DNA of 64,000 nt from Pantoea rwandensis (GCF_002095475.1 NZ_MLFR01000001.1:372001-436000); one strand, 5' to 3'. Positions 9,529 through 18,821 are shown, counted from the stretch's first letter. Made by a program: numbers and translations. The notes: a model not told the origin generated them from the letters alone.

Positions 9529-10716
9529 ATGGGTATTAATTCAAACAGAGGCGTTATATATCAAGGTCCCGGTAAAGTTGAAGTACAGGATATTGCCGAT
9601 CCGACGTTTACTAATCCCGCCGGTAAAAAAATTGATCATGCGGTGATTCTTAAGGTGCTATCCACCAATATATGTGGCTCTGATCAGCACATGGTTCGAG
9701 GACGAACAACCGCCCCCGCAGGTATGGTACTCGGCCATGAAATTACCGGTGAAATTATCGAAAAAGGCTCAGATGTCGAGATGCTCAATGTCGGCGATAT
9801 TGTCTCTGTGCCGTTCAACGTCGCCTGTGGTCGCTGTCGCTGCTGCCGTGAGCTAGATACCGGCGTCTGTTTAACCGTTAACCCTGCACGTGCTGGTGGT
9901 GCTTTTGGCTATGTGGATATGGGTGGCTGGGTGGGTGGACAGGCGAAGTATGTCATGGTGCCCTATGCCGACTTTAACCTGTTGAAATTCCCTGACCGCG
10001 ATCAGGCTCTGTCGAAAATCCTCGATCTCACCATGCTCTCAGATATCTTGCCAACCGGCTTCCACGGTGCAATTAAAGCCGGCGTAGGCGTTGGCTCCAT
10101 TACCTATGTCGCCGGAGCAGGACCCGTCGGCTTAGCCGCTGCCGCCTCAGCACAGATCCTCGGTGCGGCGGTGGTGATGGTGGGTGATTTCAACAAAGAG
10201 CGTTTGAATCATGCTGCTAAGATGGGATTTGTGCCCATCGATTTGAGCCAGCACGATCGTTTAGGCGAGATGATTGCCCAAGTCGTCGGCGTACCGGAAG
10301 TGGACTCTGCTATTGATGCGGTAGGATTCGAGGCACGCGGCCATTCTGGTAAAGAGCAGCCGGCGGTGGTACTCAATCAGATGATGGAAATTACTCGCGT
10401 AGCTGGCAACATTGGTATCCCGGGTTTATATGTCACTGCGGACCCCGGTGCACAGGAAAAAGCCGCGAAGGAAGGATCACTCAGCCTCAAATTTGGCCTG
10501 GGTTGGTCGAAGGCACAATCGCTGCACACGGGACAAACCCCGGTACTGCGTTACAACCGCCAACTGATGAACGCGATTCTGCACGATCGCTTGCCGATCG
10601 CCAAAATCGTTAACGCCAAGGTGATCCCTCTGGAAGAAGCTGCACAAGGCTATGCTCATTTTGATGCAGGCGTGGCAGCCAAGTATGTTCTTGACCCACA
10701 TGGTGTGATTGGCTGA
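9529..10716 (+). CDS. fdhA: Glutathione-independent formaldehyde dehydrogenase
   Basis: 395-residue zinc- and NAD-dependent dehydrogenase of the medium-chain family, oxidising formaldehyde to formate without free glutathione. It follows Pseudomonas putida FdhA almost colinearly. Catalytic zinc ligands Cys49 and His70 are present, the structural-zinc cysteines are 100, 103, 106 and 114, and the nucleotide-binding glycine motif GAGPVG follows. The start is ATG 9529 with GGAGG just upstream. In pseudomonads fdhA sits with soxBDAG-purU; here those genes are about 25 kb away in the same window, suggesting shared one-carbon metabolism. The FixJ-type regulator downstream may control it. Confidence 0.93.
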   Translation: MGINSNRGVIYQGPGKVEVQDIADPTFTNPAGKKIDHAVILKVLSTNICGSDQHMVRGRTTAPAGMVLGHEITGEIIEKGSDVEMLNVGDIVSVPFNVACGRCRCCRELDTGVCLTVNPARAGGAFGYVDMGGWVGGQAKYVMVPYADFNLLKFPDRDQALSKILDLTMLSDILPTGFHGAIKAGVGVGSITYVAGAGPVGLAAAASAQILGAAVVMVGDFNKERLNHAAKMGFVPIDLSQHDRLGEMIAQVVGVPEVDSAIDAVGFEARGHSGKEQPAVVLNQMMEITRVAGNIGIPGLYVTADPGAQEKAAKEGSLSLKFGLGWSKAQSLHTGQTPVLRYNRQLMNAILHDRLPIAKIVNAKVIPLEEAAQGYAHFDAGVAAKYVLDPHGVIG

Positions 10717-11103
10717 GCCATTGGTGGCTCGGCCTTTACTTGCTGAGCTGCCCTCTCAATCCCTATAATCCGCTTTCCAACATAATAAAAGTAACCCTCC
10801 CTTACTTTTGTAAGTAAAAAACGCACCGAGACACAATTAATTACACCCTGAAACCTCTAATGTTATTAGGGGCTTTATTTCAATCTTATTTCCGCTCCGC
10901 TTGATACTGTGCTGTTTTATTCATCGATATGGATTAATTAACAGCGTTCCACCCTCTTGTTCGATTATCAGAAGTGAAACCATTGTTTACCTCAAGCGGC
11001 TGTGCTATTAATCTGAAAAAAATTTGCAGCGCATTATTTACCAACCATTTTCTTTTTTTAAATCCTTTTTTCGTTCATTTAGGTCAAACAATCAGGCAAA
11101 TCC
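10717..11103. other. Gene-free stretch between fdhA and the response regulator
   Basis: 387 bp, AT-rich. It contains an inverted repeat AAAAGTAA/TTACTTTT (10787-10809) and the hairpin at 10854-10872. The A/T-rich 200 bp before the response regulator are a likely promoter region, but I cannot assign -35 and -10 boxes safely. Confidence 0.5.
10854..10872 (+). terminator. Probable intrinsic terminator after fdhA
   Basis: Stem CCTCTAAT/ATTAGGGG (one G-U pair) with a GTT loop, followed by CTTTATTT. It lies about 140 bp past the fdhA stop. Confidence 0.5.
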
Positions 11104-11721
11104 ATGAATCCAATTATCTATATCGTAGATGATGATCCAGCCGTCAGAAGTTCGCTTTGCAGTCTATTACACTCCGAAGATTACCAAGTGCAGGATTTTT
11201 CCACGCCAGAAGCTTTTCTTGTAGCAGCACGCAACGACGTGCCCAGTTGTCTGATACTGGATTTGAATATGCCAGGCAACGATGGCTTGCTGGTTATTGA
11301 TAAAATGAATACCCTAATGATGCACATTCCCACGGTCTTTCTCACGGGATTTGGCACCATTCCAGCCACCGTTCGCGCCATGAAAGCCGGTGCATTCGAG
11401 TTTTTAACTAAACCTGCCGATCCCGAACGTCTGTTAAATGTGGTCGCGGAAGCATTGCAACTTTCACAAAGCAGTCTCAGCCAGCAGCAAGAGCTGCACG
11501 AACTGACACAGCGTTACAAATCCCTCACCGTTCGCGAGCGCGAAGTGATGGAGCTGACCATCAAAGGTTTAATGATCAAGCAAATCGCCATGGAGATGAG
11601 TGTCAGTGAAATTACCGTGAAAGTGCATAAACGTAATTTGATGGATAAGATGAAATCACGCACCGTTTCGGATTTAGTGCGCGCCTCAGAACGTCTGGTA
11701 TTAGTCCGTGCACAACAATAA
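11104..11721 (+). CDS. Orphan FixJ/NarL-type response regulator
   Basis: 205-residue two-component regulator. The receiver domain (about 1-118) has the acidic pocket Asp9-Asp10-Asp11, phospho-acceptor Asp53 in LILDLNMPG, Thr near position 80 (FLTGF) and Lys near 103 (FLTKP). The LuxR-type helix-turn-helix (about 138-200) contains LTVREREVMEL. The FixJ subfamily is indicated by the FLTGFGTIPATVRAMKAGA-like stretch. No histidine kinase is next to it. The gene follows fdhA at a distance and may respond to aldehyde or alcohol signals, as FixJ-type regulators of alcohol oxidation do in pseudomonads. That link is inference only. Confidence 0.85.
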   Translation: MNPIIYIVDDDPAVRSSLCSLLHSEDYQVQDFSTPEAFLVAARNDVPSCLILDLNMPGNDGLLVIDKMNTLMMHIPTVFLTGFGTIPATVRAMKAGAFEFLTKPADPERLLNVVAEALQLSQSSLSQQQELHELTQRYKSLTVREREVMELTIKGLMIKQIAMEMSVSEITVKVHKRNLMDKMKSRTVSDLVRASERLVLVRAQQ

Positions 11722-11894
11722 TCGATTTCTAACTTAATTAATCAAAATGCGTCATAGCTGATTGGAGAGTGAAAACTGTCCTGTCAGCTATTTATCTATC
11801 AGCATTAGTATTCAAGCGAACTTAATATGGTGGCGAACGCTGTTACCATTGGACGGACAGTTGTTTGCCTATGTGGACGACCGTGAAGCTATTT

Positions 11895-11914
11895 GGCGCG
11901 CCAGGATGCGCGCC
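11895..11914. terminator. GC-rich hairpin between convergent genes
   Basis: GGCGCGC/GCGCGCC with a 6-nt loop, 13 bp from the leuE stop and between it and the convergent response regulator. No T-run on either strand; a transcript-end structure is plausible. Confidence 0.4.
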
Positions 11915-11927
11915 GGATCAATTAAAC

Positions 11928-12566
11928 TTAGCTCTGCGCACTGACCAGACGTACCGCAAAACCAAAGAACAGCATACCCGTCAACATATTCGCCAGTTTC
12001 ACCAAGCGCGTCCGATTCTTAAGGAAACGCACCATCACGCTCCCTGCCAGCAACAGCACGGTGTAATAACTCAGGCTGATCATCTGAATCATAGAACCCA
12101 GTACCGCAAAAGCGGGTGCCGTATGGGTGACGGCCGGATCGATAAACTGTATAAAGAACGACACATAAAACAGAATTGATTTTGGATTAGTAATACCCAA
12201 CAGAATAGCGCGCAGGAAGTAGTTTTCTTCTTTAACGGGCGCTACGGGTTCACTGGCGCCACGCTTACGGAAGGCCGCCATGATAATTTTTGCTCCAAGA
12301 TAGAGCAGGAACATCGCGCCCATGTATTTCACAATCATGAAGATATGTGGACTGGTGCGAATCAGGGTCGCTACGCCGGCCCACGCGAGCAGAATCAGAA
12401 AAATATCGCCTAACAGCACGCCCGCAATGGCACGTGTTGCCGCTTTCGCTCCGCGACTCATACCGGTACGCAGCACATACAGACTATTCGGACCAGGTAA
12501 TAAAATAATCACCAGCGCGCCCGCCAGAAACGTCCATAAATTGATAATACCCACTTCGTGCAGCAT
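11928..12566 (-). CDS. leuE: Leucine efflux protein LeuE
   Basis: LysE/RhtB-family amino acid exporter with six hydrophobic segments. It follows E. coli LeuE (YeaS): LPGPNSLYVLR near residue 25, LAWAGVATLI, and TNPKSILFYVSFFIQFID in the second half. With the ATG at 12566 the protein has 212 residues, exactly the E. coli length, and GGAG lies upstream. A longer frame to 12740 would add 58 residues unlike anything in the family, so I reject it. Exports leucine and related amino acids; in E. coli it is under Lrp. Confidence 0.9.
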   Translation of the reverse strand: MLHEVGIINLWTFLAGALVIILLPGPNSLYVLRTGMSRGAKAATRAIAGVLLGDIFLILLAWAGVATLIRTSPHIFMIVKYMGAMFLLYLGAKIIMAAFRKRGASEPVAPVKEENYFLRAILLGITNPKSILFYVSFFIQFIDPAVTHTAPAFAVLGSMIQMISLSYYTVLLLAGSVMVRFLKNRTRLVKLANMLTGMLFFGFAVRLVSAQS

Positions 12567-12786
12567 AACGACATTCACTCCACAGCCATGCCGGCTAAAT
12601 AGCCAACTGACGGTTGTTATTGATTTGACAGGTGAGAAGCAGCAGCGGATCGCACTGCTGATGGCGCAATATCTTAGCAGATGGTCCTGAGCGATGTCGC
12701 AAACAACCTGCAGTTTATCGAATCCGTCATATCCAGCCACCCTTAAGCGCTATATAATCCGCTGCATTACGCTTTAGGGAATCCCT

Positions 12787-13857
12787 ATGAACATCAGATT
12801 GAATCGCCTCGTTCTTGCCGGCTTGCTCACTTTTACCTCCTTACACAGCTACGCCAACCGTGTGGTCACCGATCAGATTGGTCGTGAAGTGACGATTCCC
12901 GATCGGGTTGATCGTGTGGTGGTGCTCCAGCATCAAACCCTGAATTTATTGGTACAACTGAATGCGACCGATAAAGTCGTTGGTATTCTCGCGAACTGGA
13001 AACAGCAGTTAGGCGATGGCTATGCGCAGTTGGTGCCTGAACTGACCCAAAAAGCGATGCTGGGTGACTTAACCCATGTTGATTTAGAAAAGCTGGTGGC
13101 GCTGCATCCGCAGGTGGTGTTTGTGACCAACTATGCGCCAAAAGAGATGATCGATCAGATCTCTGCGCTCGGTATTCCGGTATTGGCGATATCATTGCGC
13201 CATGATGATGCCGGGCAGCAAGGCAAAATTAACCCGAGCATGCAGAATGAGGATCAGGCATACGATCTGGGCATTAAAGAAGGCATCACGCTGATTGGTG
13301 AAGTAGTCAATAAGCAGCAACAGGCCAAGGATCTCATCGCCGCCGCTTTTGCCGGACGCAAGCTGGTCAGTGACCGTCTGAAAGATATCCCAGAGCAGCA
13401 ACGCGTTCGTGCCTATATGGCGAACCCCGATCTCACCACCTACGGCTCCGGCAAATATACCGGTCTGATGATGGCACATGCTGGCGCACTCAATGTCGCC
13501 GCCGCCACGATTCAAGGCTTTAAGCAGGTCAGCATGGAACAGGTGGTGGCATGGGATCCACAGGTAATTTTCGTGCAGGATCGTTATCCGCAGGTGGTGC
13601 AGGAGATTAACCAAGACCCGCGCTGGCGCACCATCGCCGCTGTAAAAAATCATCAGGTATGGTTAATGCCCGAATACGCTAAAGCCTGGGGTTATCCGAT
13701 GCCGGAAGCCATCGGTTTGGGTGAATTATGGATGGCGAAGAAACTTTATCCGGAAAAATTCCGCGACATCGATATGCAGCAGCAGGCTGACCGCTGGTAT
13801 CAACGTTTTTATCGGACTTCCTATCATGACAACACTGCAAATACTGGCAGCCGGTAG
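12787..13857 (+). CDS. Periplasmic binding protein of the BtuF/FhuD/MolA type
   Basis: 356-residue class III (PF01497-type) periplasmic binding protein. There is a signal peptide (cleavage likely after HSYA, residue 23), then the typical opening VVTDQIGREVTIPDRVDRVVVL, and two lobes joined by a long helix. Family members bind ferric siderophores, cobalamin, haem or, in Haemophilus MolA, molybdate/tungstate. AGGGA precedes the start. The ModA-like gene downstream overlaps it by 32 bp, so translational coupling is likely and suggests an oxyanion ligand. No permease or ATPase gene is adjacent, which is unusual; the protein must use a transporter encoded elsewhere or sense its ligand. Confidence 0.8.
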   Translation: MNIRLNRLVLAGLLTFTSLHSYANRVVTDQIGREVTIPDRVDRVVVLQHQTLNLLVQLNATDKVVGILANWKQQLGDGYAQLVPELTQKAMLGDLTHVDLEKLVALHPQVVFVTNYAPKEMIDQISALGIPVLAISLRHDDAGQQGKINPSMQNEDQAYDLGIKEGITLIGEVVNKQQQAKDLIAAAFAGRKLVSDRLKDIPEQQRVRAYMANPDLTTYGSGKYTGLMMAHAGALNVAAATIQGFKQVSMEQVVAWDPQVIFVQDRYPQVVQEINQDPRWRTIAAVKNHQVWLMPEYAKAWGYPMPEAIGLGELWMAKKLYPEKFRDIDMQQQADRWYQRFYRTSYHDNTANTGSR

Positions 13858-14539
13858 TCTGCGTGGCGTGTGGCCACAACTGATTGCGGAATTCAGCGCG
13901 CAATCTGGCCTGAGGGTGGAGACCCAATTTGGTCCCGCCGGACTATTACGCCAGCGTATTGAACAAGGTGAGGCGTGCGATTTGTTCGCCTCAGCCAACT
14001 TGTTGCACCCAAAAACATTGCTGCAACAAGGGCGTGCGCAAAATGTTGGTCGCTTTACGGCAAACACGCTGTGTTTAACCGCTAAACGTGACGTTGTCAC
14101 TGCCGGAGATGATTGGCTGTCATTGTTGTTTCGCGCGGATTTACGCTTAGCCACTTCAACCCCGCTTTGCGATCCATCGGGTGATTATACCTGGCAACTG
14201 TTCGACAATATCGAACTGCGCCATCGCGATTGTGGCGACTTTCTCCGACAGAAAGCGCGCCCACTGGTGGGAGGTCCAGACAGTCTTGCCATTCCCGCCG
14301 GCGAACTGGCCGCACAATGGTTAATCGACAACGACCATGCGGAGCTGTTTATTGGCTATGCCAGCTACGCGCCGCGACTGACCCACTGTTCTCAGTTACA
14401 AGTCTTGATGATTCCTGCCGCCTACAATGTACAAGCCGAGTATGGCTGGGCGACACTCTCCTCAAGCGCCCAGCCATTGGCGAACTTCCTCATGTCAGAC
14501 ACCGCGCAAGGCATATTACGACAGCACGGTTTTACTTAA
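13826..14539 (+). CDS. ModA-like substrate-binding protein without a signal peptide
   Basis: 237-residue protein with the class II binding-protein fold of molybdate-binding ModA: LQILAAGSLRGVWPQL corresponds to the first strand and helix of mature ModA, with the Ser that contacts the oxyanion, followed by FGPAGLLRQRIEQG and DLFASAN. The only start in the right place is ATG 13826 inside the upstream gene, so the protein begins directly with the first strand and has no export signal. Extending the frame to 13721 adds no hydrophobic leader. It therefore appears cytoplasmic. It overlaps the convergent TauE-type gene by 4 bp. Confidence 0.75.
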   Translation: MTTLQILAAGSLRGVWPQLIAEFSAQSGLRVETQFGPAGLLRQRIEQGEACDLFASANLLHPKTLLQQGRAQNVGRFTANTLCLTAKRDVVTAGDDWLSLLFRADLRLATSTPLCDPSGDYTWQLFDNIELRHRDCGDFLRQKARPLVGGPDSLAIPAGELAAQWLIDNDHAELFIGYASYAPRLTHCSQLQVLMIPAAYNVQAEYGWATLSSSAQPLANFLMSDTAQGILRQHGFT

Positions 14540-15360
14540 ACCACCATTGCCAGCAATACGCTGCACAACAGCATGACATAAATGCGTGCATGCCACCTAT
14601 CAGGCACTGCGGGCAGGTAACGCCGGGTGAATATAATGCCCAACCAACCTGCCCCTACCAGCAATCCAAGACTCCTCAAACTGATAAAACCTAGAAAGCC
14701 ACTCATCGGAATCTGCTGCCAGCCGCTGATGGCATAGGTCACACTGCCACAGAGTGCCACCGGCAGTGAAAGTGGATTTGCCGCACTGACGCATTCCTGC
14801 ATCGTATAACCATGGCGTCGCAAAAGCGGCACAGTCATGACGCTGCCGCCCACGCCAAGCATCGCCGCAATGGTGCCTATGATTATTCCTCCGCCTCTCA
14901 CGGTTCTGCGCAACAAGGGGCGCGTCGTGGTGCCAGTGAAAAAACCTTTTCGTATTAGGCAATCGCCAATCGTGATGACCATATAGAGGATAAACAGCGT
15001 GTGAACCACACCATTGCCCAGTAATCCCGCCAGCCAGGATCCCAGTACAGCTCCGAGCGCAATAAACCACAGCAGTGGAAACAGCACCTGTGTGGGCAAC
15101 TTGCCTGATCGCCAGTTTTGCCAGCTTGCCCATCCCGCATTAAAGATCATGACGGCTGTCGATGTTGCGACGGCAATATGCATAGCTTGAGAAGCTACAT
15201 TTGGCTGATGTGATAGCAATTGATAGACAAACGGCACCACTACAAAACCGCCCCCGAAGCCAAAGAGGACCGTGGTGATGCCAGTGGTGAAACCGGCTAA
15301 AGTAATAATAACGATATCGTTCAATGGTCTATCCCAATCAGTGAAGAGGCTACGCAGCAT
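14536..15360 (-). CDS. TauE/SafE-family anion exporter
   Basis: 274-residue inner-membrane protein of the TauE/SafE (DUF81) family. About eight hydrophobic helices form two repeats, each opening with a glycine-rich helix: GFTTGITTVLFGFGGGFVVVP at residues 23-43 and GTIAAMLGVGGSVMTVP in the second half. Members export sulfite, sulfoacetate or related organosulfur anions, or act as permeases of unknown anions. It is divergent from an AraC regulator (starts 74 bp apart), its probable controller. Confidence 0.85.
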   Translation of the reverse strand: MLRSLFTDWDRPLNDIVIITLAGFTTGITTVLFGFGGGFVVVPFVYQLLSHQPNVASQAMHIAVATSTAVMIFNAGWASWQNWRSGKLPTQVLFPLLWFIALGAVLGSWLAGLLGNGVVHTLFILYMVITIGDCLIRKGFFTGTTTRPLLRRTVRGGGIIIGTIAAMLGVGGSVMTVPLLRRHGYTMQECVSAANPLSLPVALCGSVTYAISGWQQIPMSGFLGFISLRSLGLLVGAGWLGIIFTRRYLPAVPDRWHARIYVMLLCSVLLAMVV

Positions 15361-15433
15361 ACGTTCTCTGCGCCCTGCTTCCCATTTGCGCAGCGCTCAA
15401 TTACCCTTGCAAACCGGTCAATGGGAGGAAAAA

Positions 15434-16201
15434 GTGCGTAACGTTCGAATAGAGGATGTTGATCATTTGGATCGTGAGGTGATCGCGCTGGGTAACGACT
15501 ATCCGCAGGGGTTTGTGTTACCCGCTCACCAGCATCGTCGTGCACAGCTGTTGTATGGCATCAGTGGGTTGATGCACGTTTCCACGCGGGAAGGTGAATG
15601 GGTAGTCCCCCCTCAACATGCGGTGTGGATCCCACCTGAAACGATACACAGCGTGAAGTTTGCGGGCGTTTCGACGCGCAGCCTGTACATCGAGCCAGCA
15701 CTTGCCGCCACCTTGCGTGAGGGAGAGTGCTGCCGGGTGATCGGTGTGTCCCCCCTGCTGCGACAACTGCTGATGGACGCGGTGGACCTGCCTGCACTGT
15801 ACGAAAGTGAACGAGATCGCACGTTGATTAAATTAATGCAGCTTGAACTCGCACTGATGCCAGCTCGTGAGTTTGATATTCCGCTGCCGCAGCATCCGGC
15901 GCTGCTGGCGCAGTGTCAGTCCTTTCTGCTGTCGCCCTCCATTCATGATCCTGCTGAACGCTGGTCTAGTACCTTATTTATGAGTGCCAGCTCTTTCCGT
16001 CGTCTCTTTCTGCAGCAGACCGGCATGTCCTTTTCCACGTGGCGCCAGCGCGCTTGTGTCGTGAGCGCACTGGCTCTGTTAGTGGCAGGAAAATCGGTGA
16101 ATGAGGTCGCCCTCTCGCTTGGCTATGATAGCGGCTCATCGTTCGCGACGATGTTCCGTCGCGTCACAGGCCAGCCGCCCTCATTTTATCGCCACGCATA
16201 A
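15434..16201 (+). CDS. AraC-family regulator with cupin sensor
   Basis: 255-residue AraC-type regulator. An N-terminal cupin/AraC-binding domain (FVLPAHQHRRAQLLY, with the paired histidines) is followed by a C-terminal pair of helix-turn-helix motifs (about 165-255; SLGYDSGSSFATMFRRVTG is the second). The start is GTG 15434, with GGAGG 5 nt upstream; the frame is open further left but that part overlaps the divergent gene. Divergent from the TauE-type exporter, which is the likely target. Its last 16 bp overlap the convergent gene. Confidence 0.85.
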   Translation: MRNVRIEDVDHLDREVIALGNDYPQGFVLPAHQHRRAQLLYGISGLMHVSTREGEWVVPPQHAVWIPPETIHSVKFAGVSTRSLYIEPALAATLREGECCRVIGVSPLLRQLLMDAVDLPALYESERDRTLIKLMQLELALMPAREFDIPLPQHPALLAQCQSFLLSPSIHDPAERWSSTLFMSASSFRRLFLQQTGMSFSTWRQRACVVSALALLVAGKSVNEVALSLGYDSGSSFATMFRRVTGQPPSFYRHA

Positions 16202-17526
16202 CGCAGCAAATTTCGCACCGCCATACCGGCTTCGAGCTTCAAGCGATGGGCGGCTTTCTGGTAGCGACTTTCGCGTTCAGTGGCGGCCAGTACGCGACGC
16301 AGTAACACGCAGTAATCCATCACCAGGCCCGGCGTCCAAGTCATCCCCTCTGCCCGGCTGCGCACTAAGCTTAACAACCAAAAATCAGGGTTGAGCAGCA
16401 CCCAAAATCCCTTCAAACCGCGTTCACCCAGCAACCCTTCCGTCGCCACGTCGAGCGCCTGCATCACGCTGGTTGAACAGTTGCGTGATGTCAGGTTATA
16501 ACGCGTATCAGGGGCGTTGCTCAGCCAGTAATTACGCAGAGCGACTTGGTTATAGTGCGGTAAAACCAGACGTTTATCGGGACGGCACCAGGCTTTGATC
16601 TCTTTCTCCAGTGAGGGTTGATAAAAGCCTTCAACGTCAAATTCCTCTTTCGCGCGCAGCGTCTGCAGAAAGCCCCGTAAACTGCGCGATACATCATCAA
16701 CCGGAAACAAGCTGATATACAACTCATCACCCATTTCCAGTGAGGTATGCCCGGTGGAAACTTCACCTCGATGGTCAATCGCCGCTACCCAACGATCAAA
16801 CCAAGGGCGGCGTCCTGACACATTGCCAGAACCGATAGGCGTCCATATATAGATATTCAGCGGCTCACTCACTGGTGCCGCCTTAAGAGGAGGATGCACG
16901 TAATCTAACCCGTGTGGCGCACGTAGGCCTTTCCGGGTAAACAACGGCAGCGCCGTTACACTGGAATTTTCCGGCAATGCATGAATCTGCGCAGCCATCG
17001 TCAGCAGATTAATGCCCCAACCCGCAAGCAGCAACGCAAAACACAGCGGCACAATTACGTGCGGTGACAGCGGCCAGTCGGTCGCAATCATCATGCTGAA
17101 CAGAATTTCTGCGCTGCCTAACGTCAGCTTGTGCATCCAGCGACGACATCGCATCAGACAACACGAAATGATGCGAAAACCGCCGTCTAAAAGAAAGATC
17201 GCTGCAAAGGCCAGCGACATGCCCAGTCCGCTGTCATGCGGTGCGAGGAAAACCACACCCCCGACTGACATTAATACCCCAGCCTTTGCCAGCAGAGGCC
17301 AACCGATACCCGCTGGTTGGTAAATCGCCCCTACGGCTTCCGCCAAACCTTCCACCACCATAAATACGCCCAGCACATGCAGCGGGAAGGATAAACTTCC
17401 ATGTTGCAGCAGATCCATCACGATCCCACTACTGGCTGCCACACATAACAGGCCAAGTGCCGTTAAATAGGGCCAACCCGCTCTCAATGCCGGCCCACCC
17501 ATCAACAGAAATAATAATCGCAGCAA
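16186..17526 (-). CDS. HdeD-like membrane domain fused to a papain-like (DUF4105-type) domain
   Basis: 446-residue protein in two parts. Residues 1-180 carry six hydrophobic helices in the pattern of HdeD/DUF308 proteins. Residues 220-446 form a soluble domain with a conserved-looking histidine (STGHTSLEM, His260) and a cysteine in an NC motif (TSRNCSTSVMQALD, Cys350). That His-then-Cys order is typical of permuted papain-like amidases such as the DUF4105/Lnb N-terminal family. I infer a membrane-anchored periplasmic cysteine amidase or protease. HdeD itself belongs to the acid-stress response, so an envelope-stress role is possible. The gene is a single unit. Confidence 0.65.
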   Translation of the reverse strand: MLRLLFLLMGGPALRAGWPYLTALGLLCVAASSGIVMDLLQHGSLSFPLHVLGVFMVVEGLAEAVGAIYQPAGIGWPLLAKAGVLMSVGGVVFLAPHDSGLGMSLAFAAIFLLDGGFRIISCCLMRCRRWMHKLTLGSAEILFSMMIATDWPLSPHVIVPLCFALLLAGWGINLLTMAAQIHALPENSSVTALPLFTRKGLRAPHGLDYVHPPLKAAPVSEPLNIYIWTPIGSGNVSGRRPWFDRWVAAIDHRGEVSTGHTSLEMGDELYISLFPVDDVSRSLRGFLQTLRAKEEFDVEGFYQPSLEKEIKAWCRPDKRLVLPHYNQVALRNYWLSNAPDTRYNLTSRNCSTSVMQALDVATEGLLGERGLKGFWVLLNPDFWLLSLVRSRAEGMTWTPGLVMDYCVLLRRVLAATERESRYQKAAHRLKLEAGMAVRNLLRYAWR

Positions 17527-17842
17527 AGGAACTCTCCAGCGGATAATGCACCATTCAGTACGTTCTGTAGACGCGTGTTAACAACAGGAGTTCTGTTGTG
17601 TTACGGCAATCCTGAGTTCGTTTACTGATGGTTGTGACTGTGAGGGCACTCTACGTGGCGAAGATTAAAATTGGCTTAATGGTCAGGTAAATATTGGCTG
17701 AAATTTTGAGCAGTTAAATTTGAAATCTGTGGCGATTTCAGGCTGAAACTGCGCTTCACCACAAAGTTACGAGCTAATTAAATACATGAAAAATAATGTC
17801 AAAATGGCTCAGACACAGAATATTATGCGGCTGGCGTGAACA
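17527..17842. other. Gene-free stretch
   Basis: 316 bp between the fusion-protein gene and a LysR gene. I see only a short inverted repeat ACAACAG/CTGTTGT near 17580 and general AT-richness toward the right. No gene, RNA or clear promoter recognised. Confidence 0.5.
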
Positions 17843-18730
17843 CTATTGCGGCAGGTGACGTTGAATCAGTAGTTTTAAAAAACTATCCAGACAAGGATTT
17901 CGATTGTCGCTGCTCCATGCCACGGCCAGGTTAACCTGAGGCACATCGGCCAAAGGTTTAAACACAATGCCATCCATTTTAAGCTGCTGAACTGAGGCAG
18001 GCACCAGTGCCACGTAACTGGCATCGTTCACCAAGCTCAACATGGTGTGTTGCAGACTTACCTGCAGACTCACCATCGGCTCAAAACCGTGGGCACGACA
18101 ATAATCCATAATAACCGCCGTCAGTCGACTACCGGCACTGGCGGCGGTCATGACAAAAGGATCGTCACGCAGATCTTCAATCTTTAAATTACGGCTTTTT
18201 GCTTTGGGATGGGTACGGGACAGCGCCACACATAAGGGTTCGGTCAACACCGTCAGCGTTTGCATCCCCACGCGTGCCGTCCCTTCTACCAATACGGCCA
18301 AATCCACTTCACCTGCCAGGATTTTATCGGGTAGATCTTCGGTCACCGCTTCTTCCAGCTCCAACGCGATATTAGGGAAGTGATGGCGAATCATCCGCAC
18401 ATATTCTGGAATGACGCTGTGTGCAGAATACATGGTGAAACCCACGCGCAGAGAACCGGATTTACCCAATGCAGTTTCACGCGCGAGGTTTTGCGCCTGT
18501 TGCAGTGATTCGAGGATTTTTCGCGCATCGCGGTAAAAGCTTTCGCCTGCTGGTGTGAGCATCAATTGCCGGGTATTTCGTTCCACCAACAAAGTGCCGA
18601 CCGCTTTCTCCAGCGCAGCAATATGGCGGCTGAGTGACGGTTGAGACAAATGTAGACGTTCCGCGGCACGGTGGAAGTTTTTCACTTCGGCTAGCGCGAT
18701 AAAGTAACGCAGCGGCTTAATATCCAGCAT
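17843..18730 (-). CDS. LysR-type regulator of the adjacent AEC transporter
   Basis: 295-residue LysR regulator. The N-terminal helix-turn-helix contains FHRAAERLHLSQPSLSRHI (residues 19-37); the effector domain follows. Overall it resembles the CatR/BenM/CynR branch, but no close named orthologue is recognised. It is divergent from the AEC-family transporter, starts 91 bp apart, the classical arrangement for direct control of that gene. Confidence 0.88.
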   Translation of the reverse strand: MLDIKPLRYFIALAEVKNFHRAAERLHLSQPSLSRHIAALEKAVGTLLVERNTRQLMLTPAGESFYRDARKILESLQQAQNLARETALGKSGSLRVGFTMYSAHSVIPEYVRMIRHHFPNIALELEEAVTEDLPDKILAGEVDLAVLVEGTARVGMQTLTVLTEPLCVALSRTHPKAKSRNLKIEDLRDDPFVMTAASAGSRLTAVIMDYCRAHGFEPMVSLQVSLQHTMLSLVNDASYVALVPASVQQLKMDGIVFKPLADVPQVNLAVAWSSDNRNPCLDSFLKLLIQRHLPQ

Positions 18731-18821
18731 GATTCATTTTTCGCATCAATCCCGGTCAGATTTGCTATTGGATCTGTATCGGGAAACTCTTTACAGTCCT
18801 CCAGCTTAACGGGAGGACCTG

